From: Rhodamnia argentea
Lineage: Eukaryota > Streptophyta > Magnoliopsida > Myrtales > Myrtaceae
Direction of reading: 5' to 3'
Length of the DNA: 64,000 nt
NCBI RefSeq assembly: GCF_020921035.1
Contig: NC_063151.1
Location: 9,973,501 to 10,037,500, forward strand
Part shown: one piece after another, positions 44,884-56,167 of the stretch
Layout: each line of letters begins with the position of its first letter
Position numbering within the stretch: position 1 is the first letter of the stretch
The notes under the pieces: generated by a model
Seen by the model: the letters and a program-made list of their open reading frames with translations, nothing else
What the model was told of the DNA's origin: nothing
Databases searched by the model: none
Made by a program: the position numbers and the translations under genes

Positions 44884-47800
44884 AGCATTAGTCCAACCAT
44901 GTAAATATCTTGAGATGATACGAGGTCATTGTCTACCGCCTCGTGTATAGAAATGACGAGTTGAGGTTTTCTAGTGGACTTATACTAGCCAGTAAAAGTT
45001 TGTTCTCTCTTTTCGGCTACCTGAGCAACTGAATTATCAAAGCTGCTACGGAGGAGCTGGAAGTATCGCAAGAAATCACTTTAGATTTTGCCCAGGTAGA
45101 GGGCATTCCGGCAATCGTGAGCTTCTCTTTCCCTGTTCAAATCCTGATATCTTCTTCATATGGCATTGTGCATTAGAATGGCGCGAGGTTGTTGCAGGCA
45201 TCATTGTAGCAGGTACATGTTCAATTCAAAATGTTGCGCACGTTTGGGTCTTCATCCGCAGTCCACTGAATACATACCACACATGTAAACCATGTTACTT
45301 CTTGAATGTTTAGGTAGCAATATAACAGCGTAGGCTTCAGAGTCCCACGACATATGGCATCGATAGTCGGCCACATCCCCACGGGGATCAACGCTTCACG
45401 GATCGACATGCCCCGCGGGCACCACTTCATTACTTGTTTTTTACCTAAGGTAGAACTTTCGGATACTCTTAGAGTGCCGAGTGTCGCACTAGCGGAAAAC
45501 CGCCAACTCTTGTGCTGTCTACGGATTCCATCATTCCCTTATCTTTTAGTCTCCTGAGAGGCTCCAGCTGGTGGAGGAGTGTCGTGAAAGGATAGTTTAG
45601 AGAGAATCCACAAAGCTGGTTGGTATATGGGCCCAGAATGTGAACTATAACCAGTCACCACCTTCTTCTTTTGAGTGGGCCACATCAGTTCCATGAAACC
45701 TAATCACCACCTCAACCTGCGTACCCAACCATCCGGTTTGCCCTCTTTATTTCTCCCCATTTTCGACGTTTCCCACGACCCCTCCCTTAAGTCGTCCCCA
45801 ATATGCCGATGCTTCGCCTCGGCTATCGTCCTCGTCACTCGATAATTACTCATTATTAACAATCTGATGCGCAAGAAGCCAGATAGCTCTTGTTGCCAAC
45901 CTCATCTCGTTCTCACTTCTGATGTTCGGCATGCTCACGGCGGGAAGGATGACGGTTCCACAAGGCCTCTCCAGGCCCCTCTCCACTTAATAGCTCAATA
46001 CATCCAAGTGGAGCAAGGACGAGACACTTAAACTTTGTGTCGCCCCAAATTTGCAAAATCAAAAGTAGAAGACGGAATGCCTCTGCTTTGTCTTTTGTGT
46101 GCCGAATAGCTCGATAGGGATTGAGAACGAAATCGAAGGAAAAAAGCTTCGCCCTACGATCCAAACATGGAATTCTTGGCACCGCCGGGAGAAAAAACAA
46201 AAAAGAAGAGTGACGAGGGAAGAAACAGATCGTTCCCCTCATAATGAAACTTCTTTTTGTCCTTTTATCCTTTCCGTAAAAGTCCACGTAAACGACCAAT
46301 GGGAAGAATTTACGGCTCGGGCAACAAAGAAAAGATCACAAATCAGTTTTGGTCGGGAAAGAAGCGGAGCTTTTTCACGGTCCCGGTCTTGGTATTTGAC
46401 GAGGTTGTTCGAGCTGCTAATTTGACTTTGTCTTCTCCCCGTACCCGCGCCCGCCGCGCATCCTCAAGGGAAGGAGCGACATCTGTTTTATTCGTTTAGT
46501 CAATTCTTTTAATTTTTTATTTTTTTCTTTACGTCTCATCCAAAGACATTTGGTTTCAAGAGGATCTCCCGTCCCAACTTCATTCTCATATTCCATATGT
46601 ACGAGTTCCTGCCGCCCCGAATGAGTATTATTAGTCAAGTCTCTCCGTCATTAAACCCCGATCAAATTCAGCCGATGCGGCCTTTGGATGATGCCAAAAT
46701 ATCATGCGGATAAAGTATGCCAATGCGCAATTGGACATTGGTGGAAAAATTCATCTCTGATGTAAAAACGAAGGTTAGCTAATGTATAACGCACAATTGG
46801 AGAAAAATTATTCACGTCACATTTACGACGTGCCCCCACGGTCTTATCGGTTGAATTCGGTCGGATATGGTGTCAGAAATGCTTGATTAGGAAATTTATA
46901 AATGCAAATGGATTTAATTAGACAGAATAAAGTACATGAACACACATCTTATTAAACCCTAGTGGGTTTTCAATTTTTCGCCACAGGAGGTAGTGTTAGT
47001 AATTAATGTTTCAAAACACAAAAGTAAATAATATTTGAGAGCAAGAAAAAGTATGCTGTCTTGTGAGATTCCCCTTATATTTTGTTGGTGCTCGAAGAGA
47101 TCACGTATAGTAAATCGATAAGCATTGCTAATCGGACACAATAAAGTAATTAGTAATTTTTAGTATACGGAAGCCTATAAGGTTTCGAAGAAGTAAACTA
47201 CCCATTTGAAACGGCAAACATTAAGAAGGGAATTTATTTCTACGCTTATGATCTCTCTATATTGTGAATACATCTAAATTTAAATTAAATTTCTGCAGTA
47301 CTATGGAATTCAATTTTACTTTGTAAAGTAATTGAAAACATGTGCCGCCTTTATTAGAAATTTATCCTCCATCTCTTTCGCGTGAATACATAGCCGCGTT
47401 CACCTTTTTCCAAATGCACCATGTTCAACACACCTACCATGGAATTACTAGCAAATGCGTATTGATGTGACTCAAGGTCGATTAAGAAACTCCGTTGAAA
47501 ATTAGTAAGGTGAATCACATTTAGGCTTCATTTGTTTAGCGAAAAACGATGACTTGTATCGGTTGAAATAATTAACCAATAAAAGGTATTTTCGTTATCG
47601 ATAATAATTTATATCGAAATATATTCGTAAACAATAAATACATTATTTATTTTTTTATTATTAGTGATATAAATAATAATTTTTTTAAAAAATATATATC
47701 TTTTAACTCGTTCATTCTTTCGTGGAGTTCAGTCTTTTCCAAATCACGATGGGAGGACGGCATCACATGTTGAATAAGATAACGACGAAGCATTGGAGAG

Positions 47801-49823
47801 GAAAATAAAAATGACGTGTTCCACATTGCCGACTCAGTCAAGACATCGCATCAAAGGTGACACCGGTGATGACGCACGTCGATGACTAAATTAATCAGTG
47901 TTCTTCCCGAAGAAGATAACCCTGTTTGACCGTTCCAAAAAGTGTTGATTTCAAATCGATGAAAATTTTGGAACAACTATGCTTGAATTGGATTCAGAGT
48001 TGGATCTTGGCTCGAATAATACCTTAGTCAATGCATGTAAATCGTCTAAGAAAGCGTGGCCGCGTCGAGTTAGTCCATGCCTGCACTAATTTTCCGTGGA
48101 TAGAGGTAGAAAATTTTGGAATGAAAAACTTTCGTACCTTTCTGCCCTCTTCTAATTTATCATTTACTAGGGAGTTTGAGCCGATTCCGGACTAAAATGC
48201 CACGAGAATGCGCGCAAATGGTACATAGGACCGTGCTCGCCCGTCCGATCGACATTTCAACCGTGACAAGCCGGGAGTCACTTGGAACAAAGTTGACCGC
48301 TAGGGGAGTTATTTGAACGGACTGTCAAGTCTCCAGGACGCTTTGAAAATACGGCCCAAATTCAAAGTGGGAAATCTTGAAAGTTTCCCCCAATTCAAAA
48401 TCCTCATGTGTTTGTATTGAGGACATTAAAATGGAAAATCAAAGGTGGTGACTTTGTTGCGATGGCGAACCTTGAGTTATCTTCCTCGCTTGAAAGTACG
48501 TTTTCATCGCGATTTCGGGCTCCATAACTAGGTATAATTTCCTAATAAAATAACGGACCATGGTAAAAATAGTGGTTTGAATTGTTTCAATAAATGAGTT
48601 TAAATTGTTGAAGGACGGAGGAGATTTGAATTCATAATTCAAGATTTAATTTCGCATTGTTATAATTTTTTTTTCGATATTACCTACTTAATTTGTTCCC
48701 GGTTTTAGCTCGGTTTTTTTTTTTTTTTTTTTAACTTTCCCTTACGCGACTTCCTTGTAAAAATGGCCGAAAAAGAAAGCATGACTATTTAAGGTTTGAG
48801 TTTGGCAATGCTTTGAGCTGAAAGGCTCTTTACATTTTAGGCAAAGGACGTGACTCAAAACGATTTCCAGTCAGAGCAAATAGCTTTTTATGATCACACC
48901 GTACATCAAGCATTGGAAATCAACTTTTAAAATGGAATAGTATAGAAAATAATAATGAAGGAGAAGCGCCAACGGATCGGAGAAGCGCAAACGTCCCTCG
49001 GCCAGATCTTACAAGGAAGGGGTCACCTGCGTTCTTAGACTTAAAAGTGTCTTTTGGTCAAATCTATGGATGAGTATGGTTTTAGGGTAGAATCGAAAGT
49101 TTGGAACTGAAACCTGTTGAAATCGATTCGATTCCAGGTTTTAAGGTATGTAGAATAGGTTTTGGGTTTCAAAAATTGATGAATTTGTTTCAATGGGTAG
49201 GTTTTAAGTTACACTACCTATAATCCGGAACCTAAAACCTAAACCCCGAATCCAGAAATACATTTTTATGCTTTTCTTAGTATATGTATTCGCAAGATCT
49301 TACATTGTTTTGTGGCGCCGATTATGAATATATAATCTGGAGCCAAACAAATTTGTAGGTTTTTGGTTACAAAAAAATGAGGAATCCGTTCTAAATGGTT
49401 GGTTTCGAGTTCTAAATGTAACCTATACAAAATTCAAAACTGCTCACATCTACTTCCCCTTAGCGGTTGTAACATTAACTCTCATTTTGCTTAACTAAAA
49501 ATAAAAAATGAAAAAAAAAATTGGCAAGTTCTCGAGTATCCCGAAATCAACCCTATAATTTGTAACAAGGTAGATTCCATTTTTCAAGGTATGATATGAT
49601 GATTAAGTTTAAGGTTTCAAAAAATGATGAACCTGTTTCAACGGGTAGGTTCTATATTCCAAGTGGAGCTTGTAAGGAACCTAAAATCGCTTGTTTCTAA
49701 TCATATCTTGCAAGTGCGGCTCGTCGATGTCCACAAAAAAATGTTGCCTATGTCGAGCAACCCTCGACGAAGCCGCACTAACGTTGCTCAACCTCTCGAC
49801 GAAGCTCCTCAAGCCACCGTCCC

Positions 49824-49859
<36 letters not shown>

Positions 49860-51754
49860 CCCCATTGCTTGAGGGTAAATCAAAATTCCGATACTCCGGT
49901 GAGCGCAAGGTTGGGAGAGAAAAGAAAGAAAGTACATTCGAAAATGCTCAAAATCCAAAAAATAAGGGGGCACTCGTCTTGAGCTTTGGGTTTTTTACCA
50001 ACCCAAACTTCGGATCAAAGCATCTCACACAAATTCCACCAAACACCAAAATAAAAACCTAAAAAAAAAAAAAAAGAGTCTTTAGAGGCCCGAAATTTGC
50101 CGCTTTACAAGACATTCCCGAACGCATCCCAAATTTTTGGACGGGGTAGAGCGACTTTACACAAGCATTCCGAGACGAGTATTAAAAAAAGACGGAGGAC
50201 ATGTGTCGCCTTTTGAGTGGAGTTAATTATGTTCATGCAAGGCACTTGGATCGGTGACGACATTTGTCCTAATTATATTTAAAACTTTTTTTATTTCATA
50301 AAAAATCTTAAATTTTAGCATATGTCCTAATTATATCCAAAAAAAATTTTATCCTAATTCTATCAACTTTAGTAACTGTCTCGTTTATATCAATTTTTTT
50401 TTATCTCATAAAAAACCCGCTAACTTTTATTTTTATCTCAATTCCATCACATCGACCTTCCGTCCATAATTACCATTAGTTAGTTAATCTTACATGGCTT
50501 GAATTTTCTCGACGAACTTACCATTCAAAAACAGCGGGTTTCAAAGACAATGAGATTTGAGACCGTCCGTCTAAATAATCAAATCTCCACGTCTAATCGC
50601 TCTTTGGGCTTTTAAGTGCTGGGGAGAATTCGAAAGGCGCCGTCTTGAATGGCTATATATCTCCCGGAAATGTGTATGAGAAGCACACAACCGAAGAGAA
50701 GTTGGGGAATTTTCATGACAACTTTGTTGAGGTGTAAAATTCATTAATGAGATGAACATGTATGATAGAATTAACTAACGTTGATTATGAACGGAATGTT
50801 AACGATGGTAGAACCGTGACGCACGCTAAAATTTATGGGTTTTCGGTCATTAGGTTGGTAGAATTGGGGAAAAAAATAAAAGTTTGAGATTTTTTATGAG
50901 ATCCTTTTTTTTTCTATAATTGAAATAAATGCTAAAGTTTGATTTTTTTTTATTTTTTTATTTTTTTGGTATTGGGCCCGTCGCTAACTTGGGAGCCTAG
51001 CGATCCAATCGTCGCACGTCATGTGTCACCATCTCACGGCCCCTGTCACGTCAAAGAAGGGAGCCACGTGGGACGGATCAGATTTCACAACAACGTTGTT
51101 CCGCGCCGAAAGATGGGGGGGTTTCGGTCCAAACCCAAAACCCGGCCCGAAGCTTCGTCTTTTCCACTGGGGCCCCACATTGCGGGAAAAAGAAAACAGA
51201 AGAGAAAAGAACAAGGACGCGTACGATAATACTGCGTGTCGTGTGCTCCTTCCGTCAAAGGACATGGAAAAAGATGAGATTTGACTTCCGCCCTTACGGA
51301 CGACGACGCGACTCACACGGACGCGCGCAGAGAGCGCGTCGCTCTCGATGCGATAATCCGTACCATATTGTAGATGCCCCTCGAAGTGGCCCCCACTCTT
51401 TTGACGATTGACCCTCCTTTCGACGACGATAAAGTTTTTTCAAATTGCGCTCCCTGCACCGTATGGTTTTGAAAGGCTTTACTCGTCTGTATTTACGATT
51501 TCTACTTCAGAATTTAAAAATTAATAACATTATTAAATTCCCGAAAAACTTAGAAAATTATAGGCGATTATATATGTCAATATTAAAAAAAAAATTTAGA
51601 TATATTATTGAACGCTTTAGTTATTCAAAAGGCAAAGGGTATGTTGTGTAAATCTTATGAAAAATTGGAAGTTAATTTTGGACTTAATGCAAATAGATCC
51701 AATAAGTGAAGGATACGTTCGTGGAGATGAGCATGGCCTGCACGGAACTGAGTT
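44884..51754. other. Gene-poor spacer downstream of LHCB7
   Basis: The first 100-200 bp are the LHCB7 3' UTR. After that I find no supported gene. Points seen: a GC-rich patch at 45340-45420 with short ORFs on both strands (unrecognised); a repeat pair at about 49085-49430 and 49580-49690 sharing atgatgaacctgtttcaacg-type words; a (CT)n microsatellite (49827-49855); a compact island at 50990-51420 rich in ACGT motifs. Many T-runs (48711-48732) and A-runs (50058-50074). Confidence 0.45.
49827..49855 (+). repeat. (CT)n microsatellite
   Basis: About 14 CT units, read directly. Confidence 0.9.
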
Positions 51755-52420
51755 GTGTTAAAAAGCCCCACATTGAAGAGTTGGTGTGATGTAGACTATG
51801 TTGATATATCATAATTGACTCATTATTAGTTATTTTAAGATTTCTAGTAAATGCGAGTCTAATTAGATATGTTGACGAGTTTGGACTTGATGATATCTCC
51901 ATGTGAAGTTATTGAACTTATGTTGCGCGTCTAATAATTAGCATCAAAGCCGATTATTGATGGGTGGTCAGCCCAATGTGCATCGATATTTAGTGACTTG
52001 ACCAATCAAATGCAATGTTTCGAGCAGCCTTTGTGGTTTGGTATGGTGAAAGAGACGTGGAGTGAAGATTGGTGTTGTAATGTAGCAATGTAATCCAGAT
52101 GGCTTCGATATGGAGAAAGAGATCATGGATAAAGGTGGGCATGGTTGTTGCGTTCAACACACTAGACATGTTGATGCGGAAAAACACTTTAATTAAATGG
52201 GAGTCGACCTAACATTGAGCTCACATATGAGCTCAATTATTAAGATGTGTTTATGAGTTACGTTAGGAAGTCACACCTTGGAGATTTGCATGGTATGTTA
52301 ATATATCATAATTGATTCATAACCCATTAGTTTAAGCTTTTGAATGAAAATAGAGTCTAGCTAGATATATTGACGAGCTCAAATTTAGACTCTCCCTCTT
52401 AACAATCTCGTAGGGTAAAT
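51755..52420 (+). mobile_element. Decayed TRIM-like element
   Basis: Two diverged direct repeats: 51755-51940 (tgttaaaaagccccacattg..., gatatatcataattgactca, ctaattagatatgttgacgag) and about 52256-52410 (cgttaggaagtcacaccttgg, aatatatcataattgattca, ctagctagatatattgacgag). After the first repeat comes agcatcaaagccg, a worn version of the Met-tRNA primer-binding site. The internal part is about 300 bp with no coding domain. The aagtcccacattgg-type LTR start is common in plant LTR elements. Confidence 0.55.
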
Positions 52421-53005
52421 GTATCCACATTCTGCTCTATCGCCTCGACAATGATGCCTCAAGAGGCACCTCCCTATTTGCGCTATTTTTTGCCCAAAAA
52501 GATTCAATACCCCTTTCTTATTGTTATTTGGCAATTTTTTTTATATTAAATTAAATATAAAATTTGTTTCTATCTTGTATAAGTAAAAGAGGTCTTGTCT
52601 GGTGTATGTAATAGGGGCCTCATGTTTATTGAGGCAAATATACTCAATCTTCGCCAATGAGTTGATGTGGAACAATATGAAGATGAAACACATTGAAAAC
52701 ATTTACATTGCTTGCCTAGAGAACTTTACATCTCTTATAAAAGCAAGGTTCATACTTGCGCATAATTTCTTCTTACAAGAAAATGTTGGTTTCTTAGGTT
52801 TTTTTAATGTACTGAAATATACTTTCTCTATAACATTATTCGAGATGGGTCAATGGAGCAGGGACGGGACAAGGCTAATACCAGCCTCGTTTGACTCTCG
52901 CCCACCGCCTCATTCCCAGCCTTTTGCCTGTCACGAGGGCGCTCCGACACCATCCTTCTGCCATTGATTTGATAACGTTGCCGTTGTATCTTAGCTTCTT
53001 CATGG
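52421..53005. other. Spacer
   Basis: AT-rich with a 121-codon ORF (52602-52967 +) that has no recognisable domain and atypical composition; considered chance. A GC-richer patch at 52860-52960. Confidence 0.35.
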
Positions 53006-53066
53006 AACATACTTGATAGTTTTTTTTTTTTTTTTTGGGGGGCGGTCGAAAACATACTTGATAGTT
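53006..53066 (-). mobile_element. Micro-retroposon, 16-bp target duplication
   Basis: aacatacttgatagtt at 53006-53021 and 53051-53066. The insert is a T-run followed by ggggggcggtcgaa; minus strand TTCGACCGCCCCCC then poly(A). A perfect 16-mer direct repeat makes this the strongest of the series. A further A-run with ccgac just before it follows at 53081-53098. Confidence 0.7.
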
Positions 53067-53318
53067 GACAAAATTGAATTCCGACAAAAAAAAAAAAATT
53101 GACCTTAGTGAATCATAATGACGATGAAGCCAACTGGAGCCCACGTGGACCTGCCTATGATCCACTTCCCTGCACTCGTTCCTGCAATAATAAACCCATA
53201 GAGGAACAGTCGGCGCCCTGCTCGCGCCTGGGAGACCCGAGAAATGCACGAGCTCGATTGGCGTAGAACACGTGGCATGCCCATGGCCGTTGATCACGGA
53301 GAAATTCTTGTTTGACTA

Positions 53319-54136
53319 TAGAGGTGTCAAAATGAATTGAAAATCCATATTTTAATCCACATTCAATCAAACGATCAAATATAGATTAGTAAAGTTTTAA
53401 TAAATGATCAATAGGCATGCGGCTCTGTTAGTAAAGGATTGGGGGTAGAGACGCTAGTATCATATGTGCGAGATTCAACTCCCATGCTCTATAAAGAGGC
53501 GATGTAAAAGTTAGAGTGAAAAGAGTTAGAGGTAGAGCAAATAAAAAATAATAATAAATAGATTAATAAGACAAACTCATATTATAATCCATTTAACAAT
53601 CCATTTAGTTTATAAATGTTATTAGCTGAGTCAATCCATTCACATGCCTCTTAAAATGTTTTTATATTTTATATTCTTTAAATTTTGTTGTTTTGAATTT
53701 GTAATTTTTTCTTTTTTCTTTCTTCTCTCTTTCTTTTACATAACAAATTAAAATTCCGATTGCCAGACGCCCACCGTTCGCCGATTGTTGCCCCCACCCG
53801 CCGCCGATCCTCGATTACCAAATGCCACCATTCATTGATCGCCAGCAACCCTCAACAAACATAGAAGAAGAAAAAAAAAAGAAAAGAAAGAAAAATGGAA
53901 AAATATAAAAATGTAAATAAATTATGTTTTTTTAAAAAAATATTAATTATCGGTAGTATTATAGCAATATATTTTTTAAAATTTATAATAAGCAAGTTTT
54001 TTTCTAAATTGGATTTAATATTTAAATATTTTAGCAACATGGGTCGGTTGGGTATAGGTGTAGAATTGTATTGCTTGGAAATTGGTTAATATGAATCGGA
54101 CCATTTTCCACCCGATCCACCCATTTGATAAGCCTA
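53319..54136. mobile_element. Decayed inverted-terminus element with nested SINE-like insert
   Basis: Left end TAGAGGTGTCAAAATG and right end CCCATTTGATAAGCCTA are weak inverted repeats (TAGGCTTATCAAATGGG on the minus strand). Internal words (aatccatttaacaatcc, acccgatccaccc) resemble those at 20060-20760. No matching flanking duplication found. Coding-free. Confidence 0.35.
53398..53559 (+). mobile_element. SINE-like element with tRNA-type A and B boxes
   Basis: ggctctgttagtaaagg (53421-53437) resembles a Pol III A box and cgagattcaactccc (about 53469-53483) a B box, about 46 bp apart. The tail is A-rich. taataaat flanks it at 53398-53405 and 53552-53559 (8 bp, AT-only, so weak). About 146 bp. 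Confidence 0.45.
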
Positions 54137-54491
54137 ACTTTCGCTCACTTCATTCGCAAAAATAAATAACTTGAAAAATATTTTTTTAAAATGATAGCTT
54201 GTATCTTTCACAAAAATAGACAAATCAATTTTTTTTCATCCATGAAAGTATTTGGACATAAATAGTTATCGATAATGAAAAAACTTTTCAATAAATTTTT
54301 TAAAAAAATATTTTTCAAATAATTCATTTTTCTAGTAACAAATAGAGCCTAAAAGATTGTCACCACTTAGTACTTGATATAAAGTGGGCTCGCACGCACT
54401 GCGTGTATACTAAGACTTGCAAACGTATAATAAAGCACGAGTACAATGAGATGCCAATGACACTTTGTCAAACCGCAATATCGAGTAAATG

Positions 54492-54542
54492 AACTAATCT
54501 AACGATTTCGACCTGAAAAAAAAAAAAAACTAATCTAATGAT
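54492..54542 (+). mobile_element. Micro-retroposon, 15-bp target duplication
   Basis: aactaatctaacgat (54492-54506) and aactaatctaatgat (54528-54542), one mismatch. The insert is only ttcgacctg plus A(13), 21 bases in all. The tail TTCGACC matches the insert at 53006-53066. Confidence 0.65.
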
Positions 54543-54626
54543 GTTTTCAACTCAATAACTGTTGCACCAAGCCAATCTAGTGCACCAAAAACAGATCGAG
54601 TACCACGAGAGACAACAATAATAAAA

Positions 54627-55029
54627 GGAGAAAGTCATAAAAAAAATCCATAAATTATGTTCATGTGACACATTTACTACGAACTTCTTTTGTAACATAA
54701 AAAATCTTAAATTATGTCAATCACGCGACCCATTTGTCGTAGATTTTTTTTGTGATATAAAAAAACCTCACACTTATGACTACGTGACACATTTACCATC
54801 CATTGGGATTTTGTTATATGGGTTTTCAATCAAAATAATGTCATTTTTATCTAGCTTAAGCCACGTGGGTGCCATGTCAACACTATTTGCTTTTTGACAT
54901 TTATGTAGACATGTTTTTAATAGTTCTCATTGACAAAACTTTGACTGAGAGTAAATATGTTACACGTATATAAATTTGAGATTTTTTCCATTACTGGGCA
55001 TAGTTTGAAATTTTTGGTGACTTTTACCC
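54627..55029. mobile_element. MULE-like MITE, 9-bp target duplication
   Basis: Left end ggagaaagtcataaaaa and right end gtgacttttaccc are inverted repeats (gggtaaaagtcacc on the minus strand) that extend inward with tandem caaatttatt-like units. Flanks ataataaaa (54618-54626) and ataatagaa (55030-55038) differ at one base: a 9-bp duplication typical of Mutator-like elements. Confidence 0.6.
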
Positions 55030-55468
55030 ATAATAGAAATATCTCTTGTGAAGCGAATATTTATCGCCTTTTTTCGGTTGATCGGCGCGTCGGCGGCGGT
55101 GTTTAATTGATTAATCTGTCGTGCATTTTCTTGGGGAAACTGTTTCATCGAGCATCCGCATCGTGAAATCTTGGAATATTTCATTTTCTTTTCTTCTCGC
55201 TTTCCTTTCTTTTTCCATTTTTGGGTGGGAAGGTACGTTCTTTATGCCAACCACGTTTGTTAAACAGGACAACACCGGAATGTGTCGGAACTCGATAAAA
55301 GGCGATTGGACCCCATCCTCGTTGTGCCATACAGCGAGGACCGTCCGGCTTTGGCGGAGAAAACCAGCATGCTCGCACGCGCGCACGTGTCTTTCATGCA
55401 TCATGCGCGCGCACGTGATCAGTCTTTGTTTTTTTTTCCCTTAATAATTTTCGGTTACATAATTTTCC
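55030..55468. other. GC-rich island between two MULE-like elements
   Basis: No gene. Contains gcgcgcacgtg twice (55379-55389 and 55407-55417), each with a CACGTG G-box. It might be an orphan promoter fragment; the ORFs here have no family features. Confidence 0.35.
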
Positions 55469-56158
55469 GAAAAAATTTCAAATAAAAGGCTCACTAGCCC
55501 TCATTTCTCAAATAAATACCTAAAGTGATCATTGTTTCATATAAAGGCTTGAAGTGCTATTTTTGTCTCAGATAAAAACTTGAATAGCCATGCCTGTTTT
55601 AAATAAAGGCCTGACAGCGCGGCCAGGCCGATCATGGGTATTTTTGTCAAAATATAATTATAATCTAATTTCTAGTTTAAAAAAAAAAAAAAAGACACGG
55701 ACGAGAGAGGCTGCTGTTGCCCCGCCTACTAGAGGCAAGGGCGGTGACCCTCGCTTAGGTCCGACCGAGAGCTATGACCCTCTCCTAGCTCTGGCGAGGG
55801 CTTCTTGGCGATGACCCCGACGGCCTTCGTCGTTGTCCCACCTATGTTGAGGTGGCGGCAGCCACATCCCCTTTTTTTCGCTTTTTAGTTCTTTAAATTT
55901 TTGAAAAACTTTAAAAAGAAAAAAACAAACACAAACTAAAAAAAAATACCAAATGGCCAAAATGCCCCTATTAACCAGTGAGTCGGACCCTTTTTGGGAC
56001 TAATAAAGTCACTTTAGGTCCTTATTTGAAATAATATCTACTTCAAGCCATTATTTATGACGATAAGAGCATTCCAGGTCATTGTTTGAAACAATGTCAA
56101 CTTCAGATCCTTATTTGAAAAAATGAATACACTTGGGGCATTTTTTTTTTATTTTCCC
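55469..56158. mobile_element. MULE-like MITE, perfect 9-bp target duplication
   Basis: taattttcc flanks the element exactly at 55460-55468 and 56159-56167. Arms (left gaaaaaatttcaaataaaagg, right read inverted gggaaaataaaaaaa then atgcccc) contain several ggcttgaagtgc-like units in opposite orientations on the two sides. The middle is a GC-rich segment (55690-55870). 690 bp, no transposase. Confidence 0.7.
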
Positions 56159-56167
56159 TAATTTTCC

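Noticed and set aside
45221-45557. Short ORFs on both strands in a GC-rich patch downstream of LHCB7
   Set aside because: No recognised domain, no splice partners and no conserved start context; kept only as a note in the spacer entry.
52602-52967. 121-codon ORF on +
   Set aside because: Composition not protein-like at its 3' half, no domain and no exon partners.
53408-53490. Functional tRNA gene
   Set aside because: A- and B-box-like words are present but no cloverleaf stems or acceptor pairing can be formed; a SINE head is the better reading.
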